Origin: CAILUF01 sp964505265
GTDB lineage: Bacteria; Pseudomonadota; Alphaproteobacteria; Rickettsiales; UBA1997
Length of the DNA stretch: 64,000 nt
Direction: 5' to 3'
Assembly (NCBI GenBank): GCA_964505265.1
Contig: CAZDGN010000006.1
Span: 25,474 to 89,473, forward strand
The position numbers and the translations under genes were made by a program. Under the pieces are notes generated by a model. The model searched no databases and had not been told where the DNA came from. It worked only from the letters and a program-made list of their open reading frames with translations. Positions 52,662-61,551 of the stretch are shown piece after piece. Each line of letters begins with the position of its first letter. The first letter of the stretch is position 1.

Positions 52662-53483
52662 ATGAACATATTTAAAAATATCGCTGATATTAAAAAATTT
52701 ATTGGTGATGCAAAAAATAAAAATTTAAAAATCGCTTTTGTTCCAACCATGGGAGCATTGCATTTAGGACATTTATCGCTAGTAAAAAATGCTCAAAAAT
52801 TTTCCGATATAGTTATTGTGAGTATTTTTGTAAATAAATTGCAGTTTAATGACCAAAATGATTTTGCTAAATATCCAAGAAATTACGATAACGATATTTT
52901 GATGCTCAAAAATCAAGGGATTGATGCGGTTTTCTTGCCAAGTGATGATGAATTGTACCCAACCAAGCCTAACTTCAAAATCATCGCTCAAAATTATGCA
53001 GATTGTTTGTGTGGAAAATATCGGGCAGGGCATTTTGATGGGGTTTGCATGGTGGTTAGTAAATTATTTAATATTGTTGAGCCTAATGTTGCCTTTTTTG
53101 GTTTAAAGGATTATCAGCAATATTTAATTATAAAAAAATTAGTTGATGATTTAAATTTTAACACCGAAATTATAGGCGTTGAAACTTATCGTCAAGATAA
53201 TGGCTTAGCCATGTCGTCTCGAAATGAATTATTATCGCCATCAGCTAAAATCAAGGCAGGCTTAATTTATAAAACTTTACAAGAAATAAAAAATAATCCA
53301 GATTTAATTGAGGATAAAAAAATCGAATTGCTAAAAAATGGTTTTGAGCGAATTGATTATATCGAGATTCGCAATGCTTTAAATTTACAAATTGAAAACC
53401 CAAGAAAAACTGACCAAAAATATCGTATTTTTATTGCTCTTTATCTTGAGGGCGTTCGGTTAATTGATAATATTGAGTTATAA
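52662..53483 (+). CDS. panC: Pantothenate synthetase
   Basis: 273 residues. Adenylate-forming HxGH motifs FVPTMGALHLGHLSLV (about 27-42), GHFDGVCMVVSKLFNIV, FGLKDYQQ and the late MSSRNELL. Joins pantoate and beta-alanine to pantothenate for CoA. No panB, panD or panE is visible. It follows virB9 by eight bases, so it shares a transcript with secretion genes, and its stop overlaps the next start (TAATG). Confidence 0.94.
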   Translation: MNIFKNIADIKKFIGDAKNKNLKIAFVPTMGALHLGHLSLVKNAQKFSDIVIVSIFVNKLQFNDQNDFAKYPRNYDNDILMLKNQGIDAVFLPSDDELYPTKPNFKIIAQNYADCLCGKYRAGHFDGVCMVVSKLFNIVEPNVAFFGLKDYQQYLIIKKLVDDLNFNTEIIGVETYRQDNGLAMSSRNELLSPSAKIKAGLIYKTLQEIKNNPDLIEDKKIELLKNGFERIDYIEIRNALNLQIENPRKTDQKYRIFIALYLEGVRLIDNIEL

Positions 53484-53860
53484 TGATATATTTAGCAATA
53501 TTTAATGTGGCTTTGATAGTAACGATAATTTATCTTTACTATCATTATCGCCAAACCAAAAAAATCTTGTTAAAAGAATTAAAATTATTGCGCAATAGAA
53601 ATTTAAAACAAGAGCACGACCTAAAAAATTTTGAAAAGAAATTTTTACAAGTAAACAATGAGTTTCATCTGCGTATCGAATCATTATTGGTTGATATGTT
53701 GAAATTAAAGCAAGAAAAGGAAAGAGAGACTGAACTTAAAAATGATTTTGAGCAAAAATATAAAATTTTACAGCAAAAAAATATTGATTTTGAATCTGTT
53801 CATCAAGAGTTTAATGAGGCAATATATAAACTTGTAAAAGACATTGCGAAATATAAATAA
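53483..53860 (+). CDS. Membrane-anchored coiled-coil protein, hypothetical
   Basis: 125 residues: hydrophobic N-terminal anchor (about 3-20, YLAIFNVALIVTIIYLYYHY), then a long charged helix (about 25-120) with heptad-like spacing and runs such as LKLKQEKERETELK. Starts on the last base of the panC stop, so probably translated with it. Topology resembles small helical envelope or cell-division proteins, but no family is recognised. Confidence 0.65.
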   Translation: MIYLAIFNVALIVTIIYLYYHYRQTKKILLKELKLLRNRNLKQEHDLKNFEKKFLQVNNEFHLRIESLLVDMLKLKQEKERETELKNDFEQKYKILQQKNIDFESVHQEFNEAIYKLVKDIAKYK

Positions 53861-53928
53861 TACCATCTATTGCAAAATTTTTGTCTAGCTTTAAGATTAT
53901 TTAAAAATTAATCAAAAAATAATTAAAT

Positions 53929-54201
53929 ATGAATGATTCTCTCCCTAAAATTGCCCAAAAACAACCCTACAAAGTTGATGTTGTTGAGGGTCAAAAATAT
54001 TCTTGGTGCTCTTGTGGCTTATCTTCAAATCAACCATTTTGCGACGGTGCCCATAAAGCCTTTAAAAATGCCGATGGTAGCAGTGTAATGAAATCGGTTT
54101 CCTATATAGCGAATGAAACCAAAACTGTATTTTTTTGCGGTTGTAAACATAGCAAAAATGGTATGTTTTGCGATGGTTCACATAATTCTTTAAAAAATTA
54201 A
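53929..54201 (+). CDS. CDGSH iron-sulfur domain protein (two domains)
   Basis: 90 residues with two CDGSH clusters: CSCGLSSNQPFCDGAH (about 25-40) and CGCKHSKNGMFCDGSH (about 69-84), each C-x-C-x9-10-C-x3-H, which would each bind a [2Fe-2S] cluster. The first ends CDGAH, a common variant. Bacterial relatives are linked to iron/redox homeostasis. The stop is 11 bases before the ABC transporter frame. Confidence 0.88.
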   Translation: MNDSLPKIAQKQPYKVDVVEGQKYSWCSCGLSSNQPFCDGAHKAFKNADGSSVMKSVSYIANETKTVFFCGCKHSKNGMFCDGSHNSLKN

Positions 54202-54212
54202 TTTTTGAAATT

Positions 54213-55982
54213 TTGAAAGAAAAAACTGCCAAAAAATCTATAAATATCCGAAAATTTTTAGAGTTAATTCCTTATTTTAAGCCATATAAGAAAGATGTTA
54301 TCTTGGCTCTGGTTGCTTTGTTGGTCACTGCTATGATGGTTTTGCTTTTTGGAAAGGGCATAAAATATTTGATTGATTTTGGTTTTGTGCCACGAGATAA
54401 TATTGCCTTAACTTTGGTGTTGATTTTATTTATTGTTGCGATAGGAATTATGTCAATTGCTGGCTATTACCGATCTTACTTAATAAATTCAGCTTCGGAA
54501 AAAGTTATTGCCGATTTACGCAAAAAAATTTACAATCACATTATCCATGTTTCTGCTGAATTTTTTGAAATTACCAAAGCTGGAGATGTAGTCTCGAGGC
54601 TTACTGTAGATACCACTATAATTTATAATGTTTTAAGTAACACCATTTCTTTTTTATTAAGAAATTTAATTTTATTTTTTGGTGGTTTAATTTTTTTATT
54701 TTTCACCAGTTTCAAACTTAGCATAATCTCAATTTTATTGATTATAATTGCAATTATGCCAATTTTTATTTTAGGCAAAATTGTCAAAAATTTATCGCTA
54801 AAATCGCAATCTGGAATTGCCGAAGTCTCATCTCATATTGAGGAATCGGTTAACGGTATTAAAACAATCCAATCATATATTTGCGAAGAAAAAGAGGCTA
54901 GAAATTTTGCAAATTTTGTGGATAATTCATTGCAATACTCGCTTGAGAAAATCAAAATCAAATCTTTGATGGTGGCGATGGTAATATGCTTGGCTTTTGG
55001 CTCTATTGCTATTGTGCTATTTGTGGGCGGTCATGATGTTTTGAACAATAAAATAACTTCAGGAGAATTATCTTCCTTTATTTTTTATTCGATAATTTCA
55101 GCGACATCTTTGGTAGCTCTCAGTCAAATTGCTGGTCAGTTGCAAAGTGCTTCGGCATCAATTGAAAGAATTTTTGAATTATTAAAAATTTCTTCGCCCG
55201 TTCAAGAAAAGCCCATTCTAAAAAATCTTGAAAATACCAAGAATTTTGCAATAGAATTTATAAATATTGGCTTTTCTTATCCGTCGCGAGCGGATTTTGA
55301 GATTATAAAAGATTTTAGTTTAAAAATTTTGCCCAAAGAAAAAATTGCCATAGTTGGCTCTAGTGGTTCCGGAAAAAGCACTTTATTACAATTATTACTT
55401 AGATTCTATGATGTTAATCAGGGCGCTATTTTGATTAATAATATTGATATTAGGGATTTAAGTTTTAAGGATTTGCGCCAAAATTTTGCTTATATTTCGC
55501 AAGATTGTTTTATTTTTTCTGGAACCATTTACGAAAATATCGCTTATGTCGATAAAAATGTCACCAAAAAAGAAGTTGAAAAAATTATTGAAGAAAATTC
55601 CGCTCTTCAATTTATTAAAAATTTGCCAGATGGGATTGATAGTTTTGTGGGTGAAAAGGGCATCAAACTCTCTGGCGGTGAGCGTCAAAGATTAGCCTTT
55701 GCTCGTGCTATTATCAAGGATTCGCCAATTTTGCTATTAGATGAGGCGACCTCGGCACTCGATAATGAAAATGAGCAATTTTTGCAAAAATCGCTTTTGA
55801 ATTATGCTAACGAAAAAACCGTTATAACAATTGCTCACAAACTCTCATCCATCATTAATGTTGATAAAATTATTTTTGTAAAAGACGGGCGAATAGTTGA
55901 AGTTGGTAGCCATTTAGAATTGATAAATAGTAATGGTTTTTATCAAAAGATGTATGAGATGGAATTGTCAAAAAAAGATTAA
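54213..55982 (+). CDS. ABC exporter, MsbA-like (fused membrane and ATPase domains)
   Basis: 589 residues from a TTG at 54213 (no in-frame ATG until the first span, so TTG is the likely start). Residues 1-320: six spans of the type 1 ABC exporter domain. Then the ATPase: Walker A GSSGSGKSTLLQ (about 386-397), signature LSGGERQRLAF, Walker B ILLLDEATSALD and a switch His (IAHKLS). Homologues flip lipid A core (MsbA) or move other lipids/drugs. The substrate is not readable here. Confidence 0.88.
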   Translation: MKEKTAKKSINIRKFLELIPYFKPYKKDVILALVALLVTAMMVLLFGKGIKYLIDFGFVPRDNIALTLVLILFIVAIGIMSIAGYYRSYLINSASEKVIADLRKKIYNHIIHVSAEFFEITKAGDVVSRLTVDTTIIYNVLSNTISFLLRNLILFFGGLIFLFFTSFKLSIISILLIIIAIMPIFILGKIVKNLSLKSQSGIAEVSSHIEESVNGIKTIQSYICEEKEARNFANFVDNSLQYSLEKIKIKSLMVAMVICLAFGSIAIVLFVGGHDVLNNKITSGELSSFIFYSIISATSLVALSQIAGQLQSASASIERIFELLKISSPVQEKPILKNLENTKNFAIEFINIGFSYPSRADFEIIKDFSLKILPKEKIAIVGSSGSGKSTLLQLLLRFYDVNQGAILINNIDIRDLSFKDLRQNFAYISQDCFIFSGTIYENIAYVDKNVTKKEVEKIIEENSALQFIKNLPDGIDSFVGEKGIKLSGGERQRLAFARAIIKDSPILLLDEATSALDNENEQFLQKSLLNYANEKTVITIAHKLSSIINVDKIIFVKDGRIVEVGSHLELINSNGFYQKMYEMELSKKD

Positions 55983-56001
55983 TTTTGAAGAATATTGATG
56001 G

Positions 56002-56087
56002 TGGTGGAGAGGGCAGGATTTGAACCTGCGAACGCTTACGCGGGCAGATTTACAGTCTGCTGCCATTGACCACTCGGCCACCTCTCC
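56002..56087 (-). tRNA. tRNA-Tyr (anticodon GTA)
   Basis: 86-base class II tRNA: acceptor GGAGAGG/CCTCTCC, anticodon arm CAGACTGTAAATCTG (anticodon GTA), a long variable arm (CCCGCGTAAGCG), T arm GCAGG-TTCAAAT-CCTGC and encoded CCA. Confidence 0.95.
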
Positions 56088-56152
56088 AATATTACTTTGA
56101 AATATTTTAATTGTGCTTTTAATTATTACTTCAATAAAGCAATGAATTATAA

Positions 56153-56226
56153 TGGAGCGGGTGAAGGGAATCGAACCCTCACGGCTAGCTTGGAAGGCTA
56201 GAACTCTACCTTTGAGCTACACCCGC
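56153..56226 (-). tRNA. tRNA-Gly (anticodon TCC)
   Basis: 74 bases: acceptor GCGGGTG/CACCCGC, D-stem GCTC/GAGT, anticodon arm CTAGC-CTTCCAA-GCTAG (anticodon TCC), T loop TTCGATT, encoded CCA. Placed 66 bases from tRNA-Tyr on the same strand, so the two may be processed from one transcript. Confidence 0.95.
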
Positions 56227-56307
56227 TTATAAAATACTTTTTTATTTTATTGAAATTTATTTTAAAAGTAAAATCTTATTTTTAATAAATTAGAATCAGC
56301 AAAATTA

Positions 56308-57063
56308 TTAAGCCTTTCCGCAAATTTCACAATTTTTATTTTTATTTAATTTGGTTTTACGAAAATTATTTTTTAAAAAATCGTAAAATAAAATCTGCCC
56401 AGAAATATCATTATCGATTTTTAAAATTTCTTTTATGGCGTAAATCGCCTGCATAGCTCCAATACTGCCGGCTACTGCTCCTAAGATACCCTTTTCATGA
56501 AGTGGTAATTGAAAATTTTCATCGACAATATTTGGATTAAAACATGTATAGCAAGGTTGATTTTCAAGGTAAGGTTTAAATACCGACAACTGCCCAAGAA
56601 ATCCCTTCACCGCCCCGAAAATTAGAGGTTTTTTTTGCTCAAAACAAACCTGATTGATTATAAATCGAGTCGGAAAATTATCGGTGCAATCCATTACAAT
56701 ATCGTAATCATTAACCTCCTTTGATAATAAATCATAATTGGCTCGTTGATTAATTAAATTTATGGTTAAATGCGGAGATAATTTTTCTAATTTTTCTTTG
56801 GCACTAAGGATTTTTTCTTGCCCAAGATTATCAAAATTATGAATAATTTGGCGTTGTAAATTTGAAATTTCTACCTTATCATCATCGATAATTCCAATTA
56901 AACCAATCCCTGCACAAGCAAGATATTGTAAAGCACTAGAGCCAAGACCGCCAGCACCAATTACTAAAATTTTTGCCTTAAGCAATTTTTCTTGACCAAC
57001 TTCACCAATTTCTGGTAAAATAATGTTGCGAATATATAAATCCTGTTGCTGTTTAGTTAGCAT
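56308..57063 (-). CDS. moeB: ThiF/MoeB-family ubiquitin-like-protein adenylyltransferase
   Basis: 251 residues of the E1-like HesA/MoeB/ThiF family. ATP loop ILVIGAGGLGSSALQYL (about 31-47), DDDKVEISNLQRQIIH, MDCTDNFPTRF, and zinc ligands as two CxxC pairs (CYTC and CEIC). Adenylates MoaD or ThiS for molybdopterin or thiamine synthesis; without either partner nearby, the choice is open. Last gene of the SDR-photolyase-moeB run, four bases after the photolyase stop. Confidence 0.85.
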   Translation of the reverse strand: MLTKQQQDLYIRNIILPEIGEVGQEKLLKAKILVIGAGGLGSSALQYLACAGIGLIGIIDDDKVEISNLQRQIIHNFDNLGQEKILSAKEKLEKLSPHLTINLINQRANYDLLSKEVNDYDIVMDCTDNFPTRFIINQVCFEQKKPLIFGAVKGFLGQLSVFKPYLENQPCYTCFNPNIVDENFQLPLHEKGILGAVAGSIGAMQAIYAIKEILKIDNDISGQILFYDFLKNNFRKTKLNKNKNCEICGKA

Positions 57064-57067
57064 ATAA

Positions 57068-58627
57068 TCAAATTTTAATTTTTTTTAAAAATTTTTGTGC
57101 CGAGTCTCTAATTGCCAATATTTCCTTTTCGGTTTTGCGTTTTAAATTAGCGTATGGATAAAAAAGCCGACCATTATTTTTTAGTAATTCTTGGTTTTTA
57201 ATTAAAAAATTCCAGTATAAATAATTAAAAGGGCAGGCCTTGTCTCCAGTTGTTAATTTGACATCATATTGACAGTTTTTGCAAAAATTTGACATTTTGT
57301 TAATATAATTTCCGCTCGAGCAATAAGGTTTTGAAGCTACAATTCCGCCATCGGCAAATAGTGCCATACCTCGAGTATTTGGCATTTCTACCCATTCAAA
57401 AGCATCGGCATAAACTGCCAAATACCACTCCTCAACTTGATCTGGGTCGATTTCTGCAAGAAGAGCAAAGTTGCCTGTAATCATTAGGCGTTGAATATGA
57501 TGGCTGTAAGCGTGAAGTCGAGTGTGTTTGATGGCGGTTTTCAGACAATTCATTGTGGTTTCGTCTTCGTTCCAATAAAATTCTGGCAAGTTTCTTTTGT
57601 GATTGAAGTAATTTAATTTTGCGTATTTTGGCATAAAGTGCCAATAGATTCCACGAATATATTCTCTCCAGCCAATAATTTGGCGAATAAATCCTTCGGC
57701 ACTGGCAATATCGCAATTTCCTAGATGATATTCAGCCTCAACTTTTTTAGCGCAATCAAGTGGGTCAAGCAAGCCAATATTGATATACATTGAAATCACA
57801 CTATGAAAGCCAAAATCAACATCTTCACGCATGGCGTCTTGATAAATTCCAAAATTATTTAAACGATTTTTTAGAAAGTCTGCGAATTGATTCTCAGCGT
57901 CTAAATGATTGGTTGCCAAGTTAAAATTTTCTAGTGAACCAAAATTTTCTGGAAAATTATTTTTGACTAAATCAATTACTTCTTGGGTATTTTTGTTAAT
58001 TTTAATTTGTTGAATCTTTGGCTGGCGAACATCATTTGGCATGGTTCTGCGATTTTCTTTATCGTAATTCCATTTACCGCCAACTGGTTTTAGAGTGCCA
58101 GAATTTTTTTTAGTATTTTTATTTTCTTCCATCAAAATTTTAGTTTTTTGACGCATTAAATGATAAAAATTTTCGAGTAGTAAATTTTTTTTATCCTTGG
58201 CATAGCTAGCAAATTCAAGGTGCGAGCAAATAAATCTTTCATCATTGCGAATTTCATAATTAATTTTCTTTCTGGAAAAATAATTATTAAAAATTTGCAA
58301 AACCCTATATTCTGATGGTTCGGTGACGATAATTTTTTGCGGTTTTTGTTTGTCGATAAAATATTCAAGCTCTTTATCAAAGCTACCCAAATTGTTGGCA
58401 TCATCTAATTTTTTGTAAAAAACTTTAAAATTATTTTGCCGAAGTAAATCAGCAAATTCACGCATTGCCGATAAAATCAAAACCAATTTCTTTTTGTGAT
58501 GCTTGACATAATTGGTTTCGTCCCAAATTTCAGTCATTAAAATGACATCATGTTTTTTGTCAAAATTTTGTAAGGAAGAAATATTTAAATTTAATTGATC
58601 ACCCAAGATGTAAATTAAATTACGCAT
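57068..58627 (-). CDS. phrB: Iron-sulfur bacterial cryptochrome/(6-4) photolyase
   Basis: 519 residues of the deoxyribodipyrimidine photolyase-related (FeS-BCP) family. Begins RNLIYILGDQLN, FAD region with GFIRQIIGWREYIRGIYW, LHAYSHHIQRLMITGNFALL, and WVEMPNTRGMALFADGG. Four Cys match the [4Fe-4S] ligands: one in TTMNCLKTA and three in FCKNC...ACPFN. Uses blue light to repair (6-4) photoproducts. Its presence implies light exposure. Starts two bases after the SDR stop; together with moeB they form a unit. Confidence 0.9.
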   Translation of the reverse strand: MRNLIYILGDQLNLNISSLQNFDKKHDVILMTEIWDETNYVKHHKKKLVLILSAMREFADLLRQNNFKVFYKKLDDANNLGSFDKELEYFIDKQKPQKIIVTEPSEYRVLQIFNNYFSRKKINYEIRNDERFICSHLEFASYAKDKKNLLLENFYHLMRQKTKILMEENKNTKKNSGTLKPVGGKWNYDKENRRTMPNDVRQPKIQQIKINKNTQEVIDLVKNNFPENFGSLENFNLATNHLDAENQFADFLKNRLNNFGIYQDAMREDVDFGFHSVISMYINIGLLDPLDCAKKVEAEYHLGNCDIASAEGFIRQIIGWREYIRGIYWHFMPKYAKLNYFNHKRNLPEFYWNEDETTMNCLKTAIKHTRLHAYSHHIQRLMITGNFALLAEIDPDQVEEWYLAVYADAFEWVEMPNTRGMALFADGGIVASKPYCSSGNYINKMSNFCKNCQYDVKLTTGDKACPFNYLYWNFLIKNQELLKNNGRLFYPYANLKRKTEKEILAIRDSAQKFLKKIKI

Positions 58628-58628
58628 A

Positions 58629-59363
58629 TTAAATTTTTATTTTTGGCATTACCGAGCTAAGTCCACCGTCAACCGCCAAGACCTGTCCAGTGATAAAATC
58701 ATTGTTGGTATCGAGTAAAAAATTTACTGCATTGGCTACATCTTGAGCCTTGCCGATGCGAGCCAGAGCATGCATTGCCTTGGAGTAATTTAAGCTAGTT
58801 TCATTTTCGGTAATTTTTTGAGTTAATTTTGTTTGCGTTAACCCTGGAGCCACAACATTGAAGCGAATATTTTTTAAGGCATAGCTTGATGAAGCTGATT
58901 TAGCGAGGGCAACGATTGCACCTTTAGCACTGGCAATTGCTTCATGATTGGCAAGACCATGCATCGCAACTGCTGACGCCAGTAAAACTACGCTACCGCC
59001 ATTTTTGAAATATTTACCAGCACTTCGCACACAGGCAAAGGCGGGCGCTATATTTGAATTCATTGTATGTTGGTATTCTTCAAAACTGGTGAGGTGAGCG
59101 GGTTTAAGTAGAACGGAACCAGCAAAGCAGGCGACGCCATCAACAGTGCCAAGCTCTTGGGTTGCTTGTTCAAAAGTTTTATCAACTTCACTGAAATTTG
59201 AGCAATCAAGAAGATTTCCGTTGCAATTAAATTTAGATTTGAGAGACTCTAATTTGTCGGAATTTCTGGCGGTGATAAAAATTTTATGATTATTTTCAAC
59301 TAAATTTTTAGCTGTTAATTCGCCAATTTCGCTAGATGCGGATAGTATAAGATAATTTGCCAT
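58629..59363 (-). CDS. SDR-family oxidoreductase with Tyr-less active site
   Basis: 244 residues from ATG 59361-59363; the open frame extends upstream but MANYLILSASSEIGELTA is the real N terminus. Rossmann fold with SASSEIG (nucleotide loop) and VVLLASAVA (Ser). The YxxxK position reads HEAIASAKGA, with Ile in place of the catalytic Tyr and Lys retained. So it may be a non-canonical SDR, or a pseudo-enzyme. C-terminal GQVLAVDGGLSS is typical of SDRs. Its upstream neighbour is divergent, 28 bases away. Confidence 0.8.
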   Translation of the reverse strand: MANYLILSASSEIGELTAKNLVENNHKIFITARNSDKLESLKSKFNCNGNLLDCSNFSEVDKTFEQATQELGTVDGVACFAGSVLLKPAHLTSFEEYQHTMNSNIAPAFACVRSAGKYFKNGGSVVLLASAVAMHGLANHEAIASAKGAIVALAKSASSSYALKNIRFNVVAPGLTQTKLTQKITENETSLNYSKAMHALARIGKAQDVANAVNFLLDTNNDFITGQVLAVDGGLSSVMPKIKI

Positions 59364-59391
59364 ATTTTTTAATTTTAATTTTTTAACTATA

Positions 59392-60294
59392 ATGAAACTT
59401 TTACAACAAAAAAGCAAATTTTTAATCACTGGCGCTACTGGTTTTATCGGTAAAAGATTGGTCGATGAATTATTGCAAGATGGTCATCAAATTTTTGCCT
59501 TAACTCGAAAGAAAAATTTAAAATCTAAAAATAAAAATTTGCAATATATTAGTGATTTTGTCGATTTGGAATTTGATTTTGACATTATTATCAATTTGGC
59601 GGGAGCGCCAATTTCAGTGAACTGGAATGCTAAAAATCGTCAAGAGATTTACGATAGCAGAATTAATATTACAAAAAAAATTGTTGAAAAAATTTTAGCC
59701 ACTAAAACTCCGCCAAAATTATTTATTAGTGGCTCAGCAATTGGTTTTTACGGCACTTCCGAGACCACAATTTTTAGTGAAAATTCTTCGCCAACCACAC
59801 AAAATTTATTTTCACAAAAACTTTGCAAAGATTGGGAATTTCAAGCGCAAAAAGTTGGTGATTCGACTCGTTTAGTTTTGCTTCGAACTTCGGTTGTAAT
59901 CGGGCAGGGCGGTGGTATTATTAAAAAATTGACTCCGCCATTTAAAATGGGTTTGGGTGGTAATATTGGCGATGGCAAGCAAATTATGAGTTGGATTCAT
60001 CTTGATGATGCAATTGGAATTATCGAGTTGATAATTAATAATTCTACCATCAAAGGTGCTATTAATCTATCTTCGCCAAATTCATGCTCCAATGCCGAAT
60101 TTTCTGGGGTTTTGGCGAAAAAATTTAATCGACCATATTTTTTTCATATCCCAAAATTTGCAGTAAAAACTATTTTTGGACAAATGGGCGAAGAATTGCT
60201 CTTATCTTCGCAAAAAATTGCTCCGCAAAAGGCTCAGGAAAATGGATATGATTTTAAATTTGTTAATATTGCAGATGCTATTGCAACATTGTAA
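59392..60294 (+). CDS. TIGR01777-type NAD(P)-binding epimerase-like protein
   Basis: 300 residues, extended SDR. ITGATGFIGKRLVDELL (about 12-28), INLAGAPIS, RINITKKIV, SGSAIGFYG and the C-terminal DUF1731-type tail with EELLLSSQKIAPQKA. E. coli YfcH belongs here; no biochemical role is settled. The first codons overlap the upstream frame extension of the divergent SDR gene, but both true starts leave 28 bases between them. No YxxxK change is apparent in FYGTSE, where the usual Tyr is in GFYG. Confidence 0.85.
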   Translation: MKLLQQKSKFLITGATGFIGKRLVDELLQDGHQIFALTRKKNLKSKNKNLQYISDFVDLEFDFDIIINLAGAPISVNWNAKNRQEIYDSRINITKKIVEKILATKTPPKLFISGSAIGFYGTSETTIFSENSSPTTQNLFSQKLCKDWEFQAQKVGDSTRLVLLRTSVVIGQGGGIIKKLTPPFKMGLGGNIGDGKQIMSWIHLDDAIGIIELIINNSTIKGAINLSSPNSCSNAEFSGVLAKKFNRPYFFHIPKFAVKTIFGQMGEELLLSSQKIAPQKAQENGYDFKFVNIADAIATL

Positions 60295-60299
60295 ATATT

Positions 60300-61340
60300 T
60301 TAATACATTTCCAAATCTCTTCTTGAGGAATTTGTTTGGGAATTTATTGGTGATTGAAAAACCGTAGTTGCAACAATATTTTTTGGATGCAAAGAACAAT
60401 CATCCCTTTTTATATTATCAATTTTTAATGCCCAAATACATCCGAAAAAAGCTAAGCAAGAATTGCACAAATTTGATTTTTCTTCTTTATCAACAAATGC
60501 CCCGCTTGAGCTTAAATAAATAGTTTCCCTGGATTTTCTCGAAATATCCATTGAGGATTTCGGGGTGTAGCTAGAAAGTGAAATTCTAAAAATATCGTTG
60601 GAGTGTCTATTTAACTCGCTATTGCTCATAAATTCAAATTTAACCGAACCTTTAAGAAATTGCGCAATCAATTCTTTGTTATTTTGGTTTTGCATTAGGA
60701 TAAAATCACGATTAATTTCGTTTAAAAAATCACGAAATCTTTTATTTTTGTCTAATAACCCCTCTGTAAATCTAGAATCTAATAATTTACTTGCATCAAA
60801 AAACTTAACTAAACCAAAAGAGGAAAAAAAATAAAATTCATCTGAGTCAAGAGAAATCTTGAAGGAATTTTCTGGAGTCGAAATGTTTTGTTGAGTTTTG
60901 TAGATTTCATAATAATCAAGAATCTCTTGCAATGAACTATTAAATTCTAAGCTATTTTTTATAGTAATGCTATTTTGATTTTTTAATTTTTTATAATTTG
61001 CTACCTTAATAAGCTCTGATTTATAAAATTTACTTTCACAATATTCAAATTCAAAATCTGGAAAATCTTGAGGTGGAACCCAAAAATTAAATAACATCAT
61101 TTTTAGCAATTTTTTGTCAGTATCGTTTAAAACCTCCAATTCGCCAAAGTAAATATTCATTGATTCATAGATTTCTTTGCAATTTAAATCGTTAGTTAAA
61201 AGCATTTGATTTAATCTAAAAAAATCAGATTGAGAATGATCTGCTTCCGTATCTTTATGAATTTCCTTAAGTGTCAAAATTTGGTGTGCAATCTTATGAG
61301 AGTGCTCTTTTGGATTGTTTTCGGCGGTTATTTCTGGCAT
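60300..61340 (-). CDS. Orphan 346-residue protein, hypothetical
   Basis: No recognised domain, no signal peptide. Residues 1-80 are helical and charged (HKIAHQILTLKEIHKD); an aromatic-rich middle (NFWVPPQDFPDFEFEY; FYFFSSFGLVKFFD) and a Ser/Asn-rich C terminus ending SSRRDLEMY follow. A Cys cluster NLCNSCLAFFGCIW near residue 295 could be a short membrane-associated hydrophobic patch. The ATG start has no ribosome site. The 3' end is five bases from the convergent epimerase stop. It resembles accessory, lineage-specific genes. Confidence 0.55.
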   Translation of the reverse strand: MPEITAENNPKEHSHKIAHQILTLKEIHKDTEADHSQSDFFRLNQMLLTNDLNCKEIYESMNIYFGELEVLNDTDKKLLKMMLFNFWVPPQDFPDFEFEYCESKFYKSELIKVANYKKLKNQNSITIKNSLEFNSSLQEILDYYEIYKTQQNISTPENSFKISLDSDEFYFFSSFGLVKFFDASKLLDSRFTEGLLDKNKRFRDFLNEINRDFILMQNQNNKELIAQFLKGSVKFEFMSNSELNRHSNDIFRISLSSYTPKSSMDISRKSRETIYLSSSGAFVDKEEKSNLCNSCLAFFGCIWALKIDNIKRDDCSLHPKNIVATTVFQSPINSQTNSSRRDLEMY

Positions 61341-61470
61341 ATTTTTTTATAAAAATCTATTATATTTTTTATAAATTTACAGAAATTTTGAAATTATTAT
61401 AAATTTATAAAAAATATGTATTCTTATAAAATAATTTATATTTTTAAGTTTTTTATTTTTAAATTTTTAC

Positions 61471-61499
61471 TTGAACTTAAGAGCAAGTTAAGTTATTAT
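61471..61499 (+). promoter_or_regulatory. Sigma-70-type promoter of gyrA with flanking TTATCG repeats
   Basis: TTGAAC (61471-61476), 17-base spacer, TATTAT (61494-61499). Overlapping the -10 and continuing downstream are TTATCG (61496-61501), CGATAA (61517-61522) and TTATCG (61524-61529), the last two forming a near-perfect palindrome. This gives a leader of about 45 bases before gyrA and looks like an operator. Confidence 0.5.
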
Positions 61500-61551
61500 C
61501 GTTAATTAATTTTAAGCGATAATTTATCGTTCAATACTCACCAAATTTATA

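Noticed and set aside
59364..59429. N-terminal extension of the SDR gene at 58629
   Set aside because: It overlaps the divergent epimerase start and lacks similarity; MANYLI is the standard SDR start.
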